The position numbers and the translations under genes are program-made. Below are positions 1 through 8,318 of a stretch of 64,000 nucleotides of DNA, piece by piece (within the stretch, counting starts at the first letter, position 1; every line of letters begins with the position of its first letter). The DNA lies in the NCBI GenBank assembly GCA_004014935.1, contig CP025323.1, positions 1,860,001 through 1,924,000 on the forward strand. Direction: 5' to 3'. The notes under the pieces were generated by a model that was not told where the DNA came from, did not search any database, and was given only the letters and a program-made list of their open reading frames with translations. Source of the stretch: Saccharomycopsis malanga. Taxonomy: Eukaryota > Ascomycota > Saccharomycetes > Ascoideales > Saccharomycopsidaceae.

Positions 1-731
1 CAAAAAGAGGGAGCATCTTTACTTTTCGTGAGTAAATATTTTGGCAAATTATATTTGCAAATTATATTCCCATTTTTTGCCAAGTGAACAAGCAGAAACA
101 AAGGGTTATTGGGTAAAATAAGCATTTTTGAGGCTTATTTGATACAAGTTGCAGTACCAGACAGAACTTTGGATTACCAAATTTGGCACTGCATTGAAAC
201 AGTCTAGGATGACTTGCATTTTAGCCCGAATCTTTGGAAAATAGTGCATGTAGGGAAGCCTTTTTTTACATTAAGTTGCCTAAAGAACCTCTTCTCATTT
301 ACCAAGAGCCAACCTGACATTGTCAAAGGTTGCCACTAGAGGACTAATGTCCGCTGGGATGACCCTTACGTCTGTAAGAGCTTTCACACTTGATAAGAAA
401 CAGTTCTGACGAGCGACACATGTACTTTGTCTTTTCATCAATGTGTTGCTATATACTTTTGCTAATATTTGGCAGCCTTTTCCAGAAACAAGCTCAACTT
501 CTGAGCCAGTTGTGGACTTATCCCTCCAGCTATCAGAGCGTTCAAATAGATGTGTATATTTAGTTTACCACACTCAACTATACCAAGCTTGAAAATACAT
601 AATTTCATTACAAGTAGAGATAACCAACGCTAGTTAGTGCCGTTTTTTTAAAAAACTGATAGCGAGTCGACAATAGAAACAAGAAAGCAGGCCATTGACT
701 GAAGCCATTCCACAATTGTATAAGATAAACA
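1..731. other. Left-edge intergenic stretch, no gene seen
   Basis: No convincing coding region on either strand. The only open frame of note, on the minus strand at 608-850, overlaps a tRNA-like relic and shows no recognisable protein. The stretch probably holds downstream sequence of a gene outside the window. Confidence 0.5.
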
Positions 732-822
732 TTTTCACCAACGTGAAAGTCGAACTGGGGACTTTGTTTCTTACCCAGGCGCATAACCAGGTTCATAACC
801 AACTGCGCCACGGGCGCTGCCG
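732..822 (-). pseudogene. tRNA-like relic with A- and B-box-like motifs
   Basis: Read on the minus strand it begins GCGCCCGTGGCGCAGTTGG, which carries a perfect Pol III A box (TGGCGCAGTTGG). It later contains AGTTCGACTTT, an imperfect B box. A D-stem-like GGCGC/GCGCC pair is present, but the D loop holds a duplicated TGGTTATG. The T-stem and acceptor stem do not pair, so this is not a working tRNA as it stands. It could be a decayed tRNA gene or the head of a second tRNA-derived repeat. Confidence 0.4.
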
Positions 823-930
823 CGGCATGCCGAGGAAATATATGTTTCATTTCAAATTAAATTTTCCATATTAAATAGTCATACAATTACAGCCAACCAG
901 CCGAAATCACGTTTATTAACAAAAACAGGC

Positions 931-2823
931 CTAACGGAGCCCAGCCCAGATCTGAATGATATTCGTAAGCGGCTTGATAGCAGCCAAAATGACCATGACA
1001 GCGCCAAAAATAGAAAAGCTTAAACTACTAATGGCGGCAGCCCGGGGATTGTTAATTAACAAATGAGCGGTGGATATTGCGCCACAGTTCAAGCCAAGGG
1101 TGATGCCTATTGTGATGTAGTCGTCATCCTTAATGCTAAGCCACTTTAGCATTACATCGCCACAGAGAACCCCGAGGATACCCGACAAAATGGTGGATAC
1201 GGACATGAGGGGTATGGAACCCCCTAAAGATTTGATTAAGGGGGTGCCCAAGGCTAACGTGACCGATCTGCCTACAAAGCCCAAGGAGTTTGTTGGAGAT
1301 ATGCCGACTGCATGACATGCAGGAGGATATGCAAAGAAGGATGCAGCTGTGCATATTAATATTGGAGGAACAAAGACTACGTAATGGCGCTTCAAGTCTT
1401 GGCGGTAATGGAACATTGGTAGCGATAGCGACACAATGCTAATGTCCATCATTGCAGAAAGCACGTCTCCTGCACCAGGCCACTGTGTGGTTATTGAGTG
1501 GTCAAATAAATGGAGATAACTCCGGCCTGTCTTGTATTCTCTGATGGCGTCTAGAAACGATGCACGATGCTGTATAAGCGAGAATATGTAGATGAGAAGT
1601 AACATGAACGGAAACGACACCAAAATGGGATGCATGATTTTTTTCCAACGTGCAGGAATAAGTAATGCAACTTTAAACAAAAGTATGCTGAGTCCCAAAT
1701 GCAAAGGCAATGCATACTGACGTACAAAGTACACCACAATCCCTACAGCAAAGATCACGGCATACACCGCCCAATCAAAATACTTGATAATAAATTGCGA
1801 AATGGCCTTGGACCGCTCAGGGAGCTTTGATACATATTGGGTAAGCTCTTCTCTTTTAATCTCTTCTTGTCGTGCTTCTTGTTCAATCAATATAAGTCTA
1901 GTTGCAGGTGCAGGTGCAGGTGCAGGTGCATTTGCATTTGCATTTGCATTTGCATTTGCTGTACTGGTCCCTGCACTGGTGGTCCCTCCATTGGACCCTG
2001 CTTTAATACTGCTTATATTCTGTCCTTCACGGTTCATTGTTGATGCAGGTAATTCCAAAAGGGGTTTCCCCAGTTCCTTTTTAATCCCTTTTCCGTCCCA
2101 AGAGTCATTGGTTTCGGTATTCACAACCTGCACGTCATCCAAACTTGAGCCTCTTATGCGTCCGGCCAACTCTATATTTTCGGTATTTCCTGAGATGATG
2201 CTTTCTGCATACTGCACATGCGAGCGCCGCGTCACATTCAACATAAACTGAAGCGCCTTGACAAAATAGGCAATTCCTGCAAACATTGCAATGTACCCTA
2301 TAACAAATACTGCAGCAATGATAAACGCTTCTTTGACGCTGACCCGCTTCGACAAAGGTAGTGTCACGAATGCAGGGATAAAGAATAGATTGATCCACTT
2401 TAATGCAAAGTTGGCAGGAACTTCAATTACTCGAATAATGTGAGAGGTGATATGTTTTCCTAAAAAACGCAGCGAGATGAGCAAAAATAGAAACAATATC
2501 AACATGAGAGCTACAGATGCAGGAAACTCTATTTTGATCTGTTCTATCACAACATTCACTGCATACAATACGCATAACACCAATATGCATCCCACGGGAA
2601 TAAGAACATATAAATGCAACAAGTTTTTGTAATTGAGAGTCATACTGAGTACTAATCCGTCCCACATATCCTTAACTAGCGACTTGTTTTGCAGTTGCAG
2701 TTGCAGTTGCAGTTGCAGTTGCTTTTGCTTCTGCTTTTGCTTCTGCAGATGCATATGTCCATCATTTTGCAGCCCTTCAGAAATAATGTGTACCACACTA
2801 GCCATACTTGTAGATGCTGTCAT
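931..2823 (-). CDS. LrgB/CidB-family membrane protein
   Basis: A 630-residue polytopic membrane protein. The C-terminal half matches the LrgB family: a Tyr-Pro-Pro segment, then GRSVTLALGTPLIKSLGG, a glycine-rich ILSGILGVLCGD segment and GLNCGAISTAHLL, followed by a last hydrophobic helix. The family includes bacterial holin-like LrgB and the plant plastid glycolate/glycerate transporter PLGG1, so a small organic acid transport role in an organelle or plasma membrane is possible but not shown here. The N-terminal half has about six hydrophobic segments and a hydrophilic linker. Two hexanucleotide arrays run in frame: a Gln-Lys/Gln-Leu dipeptide run near residue 30, and an Asn-Ala/Pro-Ala run near residue 300. 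The Leu of the Gln-Leu run is CTG, so it would be Gln-Ser in a CUG-Ser yeast. The ATG at 2823 is the first available. Confidence 0.75.
   Translation of the reverse strand: MTASTSMASVVHIISEGLQNDGHMHLQKQKQKQKQLQLQLQLQLQNKSLVKDMWDGLVLSMTLNYKNLLHLYVLIPVGCILVLCVLYAVNVVIEQIKIEFPASVALMLILFLFLLISLRFLGKHITSHIIRVIEVPANFALKWINLFFIPAFVTLPLSKRVSVKEAFIIAAVFVIGYIAMFAGIAYFVKALQFMLNVTRRSHVQYAESIISGNTENIELAGRIRGSSLDDVQVVNTETNDSWDGKGIKKELGKPLLELPASTMNREGQNISSIKAGSNGGTTSAGTSTANANANANANAPAPAPAPATRLILIEQEARQEEIKREELTQYVSKLPERSKAISQFIIKYFDWAVYAVIFAVGIVVYFVRQYALPLHLGLSILLFKVALLIPARWKKIMHPILVSFPFMLLLIYIFSLIQHRASFLDAIREYKTGRSYLHLFDHSITTQWPGAGDVLSAMMDISIVSLSLPMFHYRQDLKRHYVVFVPPILICTAASFFAYPPACHAVGISPTNSLGFVGRSVTLALGTPLIKSLGGSIPLMSVSTILSGILGVLCGDVMLKWLSIKDDDYITIGITLGLNCGAISTAHLLINNPRAAAISSLSFSIFGAVMVILAAIKPLTNIIQIWAGLR
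1904..1959. repeat. In-frame hexanucleotide microsatellite (GCAGGT/GCATTT)
   Basis: Four GCAGGT units followed by five GCATTT-like units. On the minus strand they encode an Asn-Ala then Pro-Ala dipeptide run in the linker of the LrgB-like protein. The six-base period keeps the frame whatever the copy number. Confidence 0.85.
2693..2746. repeat. In-frame hexanucleotide microsatellite (GCAGTT/GCTTTT)
   Basis: Five GCAGTT units followed by GCTTTT/GCTTCT units. On the minus strand they give CAA-CTG (Gln-Leu, or Gln-Ser if CUG is Ser) and Gln-Lys dipeptides near the N-terminus of the LrgB-like protein. Confidence 0.85.
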
Positions 2824-3103
2824 GTTGGCATAGTAACTGATGTAACATGTCCCACATATACTACTTTATATATTGATTGCATTATATCAGCAAGTCGTGA
2901 TTCTTGCGTTCCAGTTGCCCGGGCAGCCGGGCACCAAACCGCGCGAATGGAGGGAGTTTGACAGGACTTGGCAATGGTGTCCGGATGTTGTTATACATTG
3001 AGAAAGAGAGTTGGTAATAAAAGATTAAATATGGGGTGTTGGAATATGACAGTATGTGAAGTATGCTACAAAAGGCAACCGGTACGGTGACATCCGGCCT
3101 GTC

Positions 3104-3345
3104 TAATAATAATAATAATAAATATTATATATTTCAAGCCCAGTAAGCATCAGTTTTGTATATACGCGCCTTGTCTAAGGGACTTGGTGAAATTCAATCA
3201 TGTCCTGTTGATCATAATCTGATCATTACCTTAAATATCGCTCATGTTCCTGTTCAAGAGTAGTATCCACTACACTACCCTGCCAGATATTTTCTCTTCT
3301 GTGAGAGCACTGGCCGCTGAGCCATACGACCCAATGGCCTCGTCA
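3104..3345 (-). mobile_element. tRNA-derived SINE-like repeat, nearly full length
   Basis: Minus-strand copy. The A-box region (complement of GCCGCTGAGCCATA) lies near 3311-3325 and the shared TTTCTCTTCT/AGAGCAC segment beside it. The body block ACTTGGT...TTAGACA... follows, and the conserved 3' block (complement of TATTTCAAGCCCAGTA) lies at 3130-3145. The 3' tail is the (AAT)n at 3104-3122. The middle is diverged and no good B box is left. Confidence 0.75.
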
Positions 3346-3656
3346 TATTATTATTGAGAAGATACAGTGACTTATACCACCGTCTAAAGATCTCTTCATG
3401 GTCAGATGATCTTCAGGTGATACACACGTGCATAGCATGTGACTCGGTATGATATTCATATGACTATCAAGTGATGCTTATACCTCTAATAGGCTTATCT
3501 GTTATGATTTAATTATTTATCAATTTCCAATGAAAGGCACCAATGGTTGATTACAAGTTCCACCTTTGTTTATGTTCACAATTTGCTCAGTTTTATGGAG
3601 CAAAAGAAGTGAGAAATCTTGTAAACGAAGCAAGATTTGGGGATTGAAGAGATTTA

Positions 3657-4105
3657 AATAAAAGTGGTTATAAAAAAGCCCAAAGACTTGATAAAAGTGG
3701 TTATAAAAAGCCCAAAGACTTGATAAAAGTGGTTATAAAAAAGCCCAAAGAAATAGACAAAAGTACTTTTACAAAAGCCCAAAGAAGTGCTTCTAGAAAA
3801 GCCCAAAGAATTAACAAAAAGTACTTTTAAAAAAAGCCCAAAAAGTGCTAATAAAAAGCCCAAAGAAATAAAAAAAAAGTACTATTAAAAAAGCCCAAAG
3901 AATTAGTAAAGTACTTCTACAAAAGCCCAAAGAAGTACTTCTAGAAAAGCCCAAAGAAGTAACAAAAAGTACTTTTAAAAAAACCTCAAAAAGTACTCAT
4001 AAAAAAGCCCCAAAAAGTACTAATAAAAGCCCCAAAGAAATAGCAAAAAGTACTTATAAAAAAGTCCTAAAAAGCCCATATAAAACCCCAAGGCACTTAA
4101 ACACC
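3657..4105. repeat. Minisatellite upstream of the arrestin-like gene
   Basis: About 450 bp of degenerate tandem units built on AAAGCCCAAAGAA plus AAAAGTACTTNTAAAA, with spacing of roughly 25-45 bp. It ends about 50 bp before the arrestin-like ATG, so it occupies the promoter and 5' leader. No coding sense was found; the minus-strand frame at 3654-3863 is a by-product of the repeat. Confidence 0.85.
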
Positions 4106-4154
4106 AGAAATAGTAAACAGTAAATTAAAATCCCTAAATACCAGTAGAATAAGA

Positions 4155-5498
4155 ATGAAGTTTACAAGTTCTGCAGTGACAATTGATCTTGACGGGCCGG
4201 ATGAATACAGTAATAATGACAAGATCAGAGGCACAATTACAGTCCAAGTGAAGGAAAAGATAGATACCAGTGGCATTACAGTGAGATTGTTAGGGGAGGC
4301 CCGGTCGCAGACAGTTCAAACGTCGTATAATATTGATTTCCAGTCACACAAGTTGGTGGACAAAAAGATACGGGTGTTTCCTCCCCCGGGGATAGCTGCT
4401 GTGAGTGAGAGCGACAAGTTTACATTGGGAGCTGGAACTCACAGCTACCGGTTTGAAATGGTGGTTCCAGATGGGCAGTTTGAAGCAAAGTGTAGGGAGG
4501 GCAGGCAATTGTTCCATAGTAAAGGGTTTGTCAGAGGCGAAAAGTCTATACAGGTGGTTACGCTCCCGCCGTCGTTTTGGTTTGTGAACAGCATTGGAGA
4601 GGAAGCCAAGATCACTTATGTACTTGTAGCGGAAATCGAGAAGCTGGCGTTTTACAAGGTGAACCCACTGAGCTCGCTACCAATCCAGCTCACGCCTCAG
4701 AACGACATGCTCACCTATTCGTTGAACCACATTTGCAAAACGGCCAGAAAGAAGCACACACTATTGGGCCCGACCACCAGTGTCTGTTTTGACATTGGCT
4801 TGGGGACCAGCAAACAGCGAAAGTTTTGGAAGAGACTGGAGCCGTCCAATGTGGTTCCATTTGAGCTTAAATTGACTCACAAGGGGGTTTATCTGCAGGA
4901 AACCATTTATGGTTTATCTTATCGACATCTACAGACCAAAACGTCTCTTGCCAATCTTTTTGACTTGCATTTAATCACATCACAGGCTGACATCATGACT
5001 TTGGCCAACGGAAGTCCCCCAGAGACTAAGCTTGTGACCAGTAGCATTCTGTTTGAGATTGACCAGTCAGTCACTTTTACTGGCGAATCTACCAAATGTG
5101 CAAACAACCGTATACCTGTTTGGACTAGGCCACTAAACCGTGTCATTGACTGGTCTGATTTTGTCCAAATTATCAACGAGGACAATAAAAGGGTTTCGTA
5201 TCAGTATAATTTGCCAAAAGATTGGCTTGCTGGAACCATTCCTGATTTGAAACAGTCTTTTCTCACTTGTAATATCAAAAATAATTACTCGTTAATCGTA
5301 ACTCTTGACATAGGAACCACCATTTGTCAGTCAGAGTCCTGTGAGTCAAAATCAATTTGTAAACCAAAGCCAATTTTTGAAACAAAATCTATTTCTTTAG
5401 TTTCCAAGATGATAGTTTTCCAATCTCCAAGCCCTTTGCCAAATCAAGAAATGGTGCCTATTTACGATGGTGCCAAATTGCCAGAATATCATCAATAA
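4155..5498 (+). CDS. Arrestin-like protein
   Basis: 447 residues. The first 170 residues read as an arrestin N-terminal beta-sandwich: MKFTSSAVTIDLDGP, then YSNNDKIRGTITVQV and VRLLGEARS. A second sandwich follows (FELKLTHKGVYLQETIYGLS and later strands). Fungal arrestin-like proteins usually act as cargo adaptors for the Rsp5 ubiquitin ligase in endocytosis of permeases. No clear PPxY Rsp5-binding motif is visible here, so the partner is uncertain. It is shorter than most ART proteins. The ATG at 4155 opens directly on the conserved strand. The gene sits between a promoter minisatellite and a 3' tandem repeat. Confidence 0.7.
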   Translation: MKFTSSAVTIDLDGPDEYSNNDKIRGTITVQVKEKIDTSGITVRLLGEARSQTVQTSYNIDFQSHKLVDKKIRVFPPPGIAAVSESDKFTLGAGTHSYRFEMVVPDGQFEAKCREGRQLFHSKGFVRGEKSIQVVTLPPSFWFVNSIGEEAKITYVLVAEIEKLAFYKVNPLSSLPIQLTPQNDMLTYSLNHICKTARKKHTLLGPTTSVCFDIGLGTSKQRKFWKRLEPSNVVPFELKLTHKGVYLQETIYGLSYRHLQTKTSLANLFDLHLITSQADIMTLANGSPPETKLVTSSILFEIDQSVTFTGESTKCANNRIPVWTRPLNRVIDWSDFVQIINEDNKRVSYQYNLPKDWLAGTIPDLKQSFLTCNIKNNYSLIVTLDIGTTICQSESCESKSICKPKPIFETKSISLVSKMIVFQSPSPLPNQEMVPIYDGAKLPEYHQ

Positions 5499-5503
5499 TT
5501 TGG

Positions 5504-5690
5504 AAGCTTATAAAAGTTTGTTATTACAAATTCATATTTAAAGCAAACATTACATATCTCCAATAGTTTAGAAGCTTACAAGAGTTTATTATTACAAATT
5601 CATATTTAAAGCAAACATTACATATCTCCAATAGTTTAGAAGCTTACAAGAGTTTATTATTACAAATTCATATTTAAAACAAACATTATT
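5504..5690. repeat. Tandem repeat, ~69-bp unit, about 2.7 copies
   Basis: The block GAAGCTTACAAGAGTTTATT...CATATCTCCAATAGTTTA is repeated nearly perfectly starting near 5504, 5571 and 5637, with the third copy partial. It lies between the arrestin-like stop and the first small zinc-ribbon gene, in the 3' UTR or promoter. Confidence 0.9.
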
Positions 5691-5746
5691 ACATCTTATT
5701 CATAACACACACTTTATCAGCACTGAAAAACCATTTCATTATCAAC

Positions 5747-5896
5747 ATGTCTCATAGAAATAGCCCAGAAGATTTATATTGGTGTTGTCACCGTTGCCAA
5801 AACTCATACTCGTTGGTCCATCAACATGAATGCGCACATTGTAAACATGCTCGTTGCACAGGCTGCCAAGTTTATGGTATTTACCCATGGGGTTGA
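5747..5896 (+). CDS. Small zinc-ribbon protein 1 (49 aa)
   Basis: ATG at 5747, TGA at 5894-5896, 49 residues, too short for standard ORF cutoffs. It carries W-C-C-H-R-C (W-x-C-x2-C), then after 14 residues C-A-H-C-K-H-A-R-C-T-G-C (C-x2-C-x-H-x2-C-x2-C). The same pattern appears in the next two small genes, which strongly supports coding. The arrangement would bind one or two zinc ions. Similar small W-x-C-x2-C...C-x2-C-x-H proteins occur in filamentous ascomycetes as uncharacterised families; no function is assigned. It stops only nine residues after the last cysteine. Confidence 0.6.
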   Translation: MSHRNSPEDLYWCCHRCQNSYSLVHQHECAHCKHARCTGCQVYGIYPWG

Positions 5897-6012
5897 TAAG
5901 ATGGTTTATGCCAGTAGGTAATTTACAATACACATTGCTAAACATCTCATAGAAGATTTCCAATTGTCAAAAATACCCAACAAGCTCAAAATTATCAGCA
6001 AAATGGCAAGTT

Positions 6013-6087
6013 TGGGGTTTACCAAGTTTCTTTAGACCTGGCGTATAAACGAAACTGACATGTACGAAATATATATCATATTATTGA
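6013..6087 (+). mobile_element. SINE-like repeat, 3'-end fragment
   Basis: GGGTTTACCAAGTTTCTTTAGACC, then GCGTATAAACGAAACTGACATGTAC and a decayed tail. It matches the body and 3' end of the dispersed family in plus orientation; the tRNA-like head is absent. Confidence 0.65.
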
Positions 6088-6262
6088 ATTGATACAACGT
6101 TTTATTATCAAACTCTTTAATTAAAAACAACCCAGGCAAAACAGTGTTGAAAGCTGGTGAAAACTGCAAAATGATGAAACTTGCAAAACTGTCAAGCAAT
6201 TATAAGATGTCATAATTGCCAAGCATTGTCAGAATTCTTCCAAATCCCATTGATTGTGCAGT

Positions 6263-6302
6263 CTAATAATATCTTGTATTTCGAGCCCAGTATATATCAG
6301 TT
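6263..6302 (-). mobile_element. SINE-like repeat, 3'-tip fragment
   Basis: AATAATATCTTGTATTTCG followed by AGCCCAGTATATATCAG is the 3' tip of the dispersed repeat on the minus strand. Only about 40 bp remain. Confidence 0.6.
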
Positions 6303-6308
6303 CCTTCT

Positions 6309-6374
6309 ACTGCTACTAGTAGAAATGTAAAAGTTTACCAACTGCTACTAGTCGAAATGTAAAAGTTTACCAAC
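6309..6374. repeat. 32-bp tandem duplication
   Basis: CTGCTACTAGTAGAAATGTA... is repeated directly with one difference (TAGTAG versus TAGTCG). It lies about 140 bp upstream of the second small zinc-ribbon gene. Confidence 0.85.
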
Positions 6375-6514
6375 TTGTAAGACAATTAGCCAAGATAACA
6401 AAAGGAAGTGATATCAATTATATGACTAATTATTGTAAAAGTATTTAAATCAGTGTCAATAAGCAACATTCTTCCTTAATTTATTCCGTATCCTTATTTC
6501 TAATTTCCTATTAC

Positions 6515-6697
6515 ATGACCAGACAATATATACAATTTATCCCAGACAGCTATATCAATTGGCAATGCCATAAATGCCATGGCTCTGGAAACCGGGTGGC
6601 CACCATTGAAATATCATCAATGGTATTACCTTCCAGATGTTTAAACTGCCGTCATACAATGTGTTCGAAATGCGCCATAATATTCTCTGGAGAATGA
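6515..6697 (+). CDS. Small zinc-ribbon protein 2 (60 aa)
   Basis: 60 residues from the ATG at 6515. It shows the same signature as its neighbours: W-Q-C-H-K-C, a spacer of 24 residues, then C-L-N-C-R-H-T-M-C-S-K-C. Identity outside the metal ligands is low, so the copies are old or fast-evolving. All three paralogues are on the plus strand, and each follows a short tandem repeat. No transmembrane segment or signal peptide is visible. Function unknown. Confidence 0.65.
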   Translation: MTRQYIQFIPDSYINWQCHKCHGSGNRVATIEISSMVLPSRCLNCRHTMCSKCAIIFSGE

Positions 6698-6914
6698 TTA
6701 GCATCTTTCTATCTTTGCTATTGCTTAACAATTATTACTGAAAACTTATTTTATATTGATTAATAACTTGCTGTATACTAATGAAACTTGATACGTTGCC
6801 TTGATTGATCTTCGGCTTCCATTGTAATTGAAAATTTGCAATTAGGAAGCTATAAAAGTCGTGATTAATTAGGAAGCTGTAATTGAAATATTCCATATTG
6901 ATTGTTTTATAAAG

Positions 6915-7030
6915 TGTCAATTAACAAGCTGGTAATCAATTTCTACAAACTGTCAATTAACAAACTGATAATCAATTTCTACAAACTGACATTTAACAAA
7001 CTTTCAACCATTTTCTACAAACTGACACTT
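6915..7030. repeat. 36-bp tandem repeat, ~3.3 copies
   Basis: Units TGTCAATTAACAARCTGRTA...TTTCTACAAAC start at 6915, 6951 and 6987, with a partial unit at 7023. The array lies in the leader of the third small zinc-ribbon gene. Confidence 0.9.
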
Positions 7031-7072
7031 TTAAAACTCCAACTAATCACCAACATCTTAAAATCCATACCA

Positions 7073-7108
7073 ATGGCCGCTATTAACACTCCCAACTATG
7101 ACTGCTGA
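7073..7108 (+). promoter_or_regulatory. Short upstream ORF overlapping the next start codon
   Basis: ATGGCCGCTATTAAC... encodes 11 residues and stops with TGA at 7106-7108, overlapping the main ATG at 7098 in another frame. If transcribed, scanning ribosomes would meet it first, which could damp translation of zinc-ribbon protein 3. Confidence 0.35.
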
Positions 7109-7361
7109 AAATCAAAGCTACAAAGAGCAGAATGCTAATGAAAACTTGACTCAAGAAGAATTATACATTCTTGAACACACAAAATACAAGACACCTTTAT
7201 TCAGATGGATATGCTGCAATTGCGGATATGGTCTTCAGCCCGTAGGTAAATTGAAAGCTACCAGAGCCAATTCCATAAACTGTTCTTCGTGCAATCATAA
7301 AATGTGTTTGAATTGTTCCAGGAAACAACACGCTTCAATATTCAATATTGAACAAGAGTGA
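7098..7361 (+). CDS. Small zinc-ribbon protein 3 (87 aa)
   Basis: 87 residues. An acidic, glutamine-rich N-terminal 35 residues (NLTQEELYILEHTK) precedes the ribbon: W-I-C-C-N-C-G near residue 37, then C-S-S-C-N-H-K-M-C-L-N-C near residue 60. It is the longest of the three paralogues and the only one with an N-terminal extension. A short overlapping upstream ORF precedes the start. It converges on the unrelated minus-strand gene at 7431. Function unknown; a small zinc-binding protein is as far as the sequence goes. Confidence 0.7.
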   Translation: MTAENQSYKEQNANENLTQEELYILEHTKYKTPLFRWICCNCGYGLQPVGKLKATRANSINCSSCNHKMCLNCSRKQHASIFNIEQE

Positions 7362-7430
7362 AACTGCTACAGACTTATTAATATAAAAGATTACATATTG
7401 TTAATCAACCAGTGTAGTTGGTACCACTTG

Positions 7431-8318
7431 TTACATGATTAACAAGTCTTTTTGAACGACTTGCTTGGTAGTTTTTTGGAAAATTCCACGGTTTTCCCAC
7501 CATACATAACAATCTCTATGATACGAGTTTCCACAAGCACTTAATTTGGGATTAACAAAGACTTTTGAGTTTCCACAAGCATTTATTTTGGGATTAACAA
7601 ACCCTTTTGAGTTTCCAATGTCTATTTTTGACTTCCCAATGTCTATTTTAGAATCCAAAACCTTTTCACCGCATATCAAACAGCAATGAAACAAAGTTTG
7701 ACCGTTTGTTTGAACAAATCCATAATAATGGCTCAAACTGTATGGCTTACGGTTGTAGGCTACACATTTCCCTACAAGCTCATTCAAATTTACGGAACGT
7801 GCCATGTTCAACATTATCAAGCAATTCTCGAGTACTCCTTTTATCAGGGCTATTTCGCTGACTATTGCATTGGCCAATTGGTTTATTCGCAGTTTTACAT
7901 CTTCGCCGACCAAACAAATCGGTTCTATCGAATAATCGGCATGTACACTATCTAATGACTGCAATTGAAGCGTATACAATCTGTCTTTAATATTCCTGTT
8001 ACGTAAAACATTAGCAAGAATCCCCAAAATCTTGACACAGTATACAAGAATAAAATTCCTCACCTTGGGATTGTTAATTACTTTTTTCCGCACCACATTA
8101 CTCTTTTCGCTTTTGAATTGCCGTAGAAATTCAACAACTACATTTGTCACCACTTGTAACTGCTGAAATACTTCCAAAACAGTTGGATTAACTATATCAG
8201 TTCTTATTGCCCTATTCTGCCTAACGTTAATACCTTTTGAATTGGTTACACTCACATCTGTCGCCCCAAACTTGAGCGGCCTACTAATTGGCTCCTTCTT
8301 CGCGGCCCAATTCGACAT
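7431..8318 (-). CDS. Unrecognised protein with C-terminal Cys/His zinc-binding motif
   Basis: 295 residues from the first ATG (8318); the open frame extends a little further upstream without an ATG. The N-terminal two thirds are predicted helical (VLEVFQQLQVVTNVVVEFLRQF and NQLANAIVSEIALIKGVLENC). The C-terminus carries HCCLICGEKV then, after an insert, SYHRDCYVWWENRGIF, giving C-x2-C...H-x2-C ligands as in RING, PHD or LIM fingers. The insert is made of recent tandem duplications: SKIDIGK/SKIDIGN and SKGFVNPKINACGN/SKVFVNPKLSACGN. I do not recognise the family. The neighbouring zinc-ribbon genes use a different ligand spacing. Confidence 0.55.
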   Translation of the reverse strand: MSNWAAKKEPISRPLKFGATDVSVTNSKGINVRQNRAIRTDIVNPTVLEVFQQLQVVTNVVVEFLRQFKSEKSNVVRKKVINNPKVRNFILVYCVKILGILANVLRNRNIKDRLYTLQLQSLDSVHADYSIEPICLVGEDVKLRINQLANAIVSEIALIKGVLENCLIMLNMARSVNLNELVGKCVAYNRKPYSLSHYYGFVQTNGQTLFHCCLICGEKVLDSKIDIGKSKIDIGNSKGFVNPKINACGNSKVFVNPKLSACGNSYHRDCYVWWENRGIFQKTTKQVVQKDLLIM

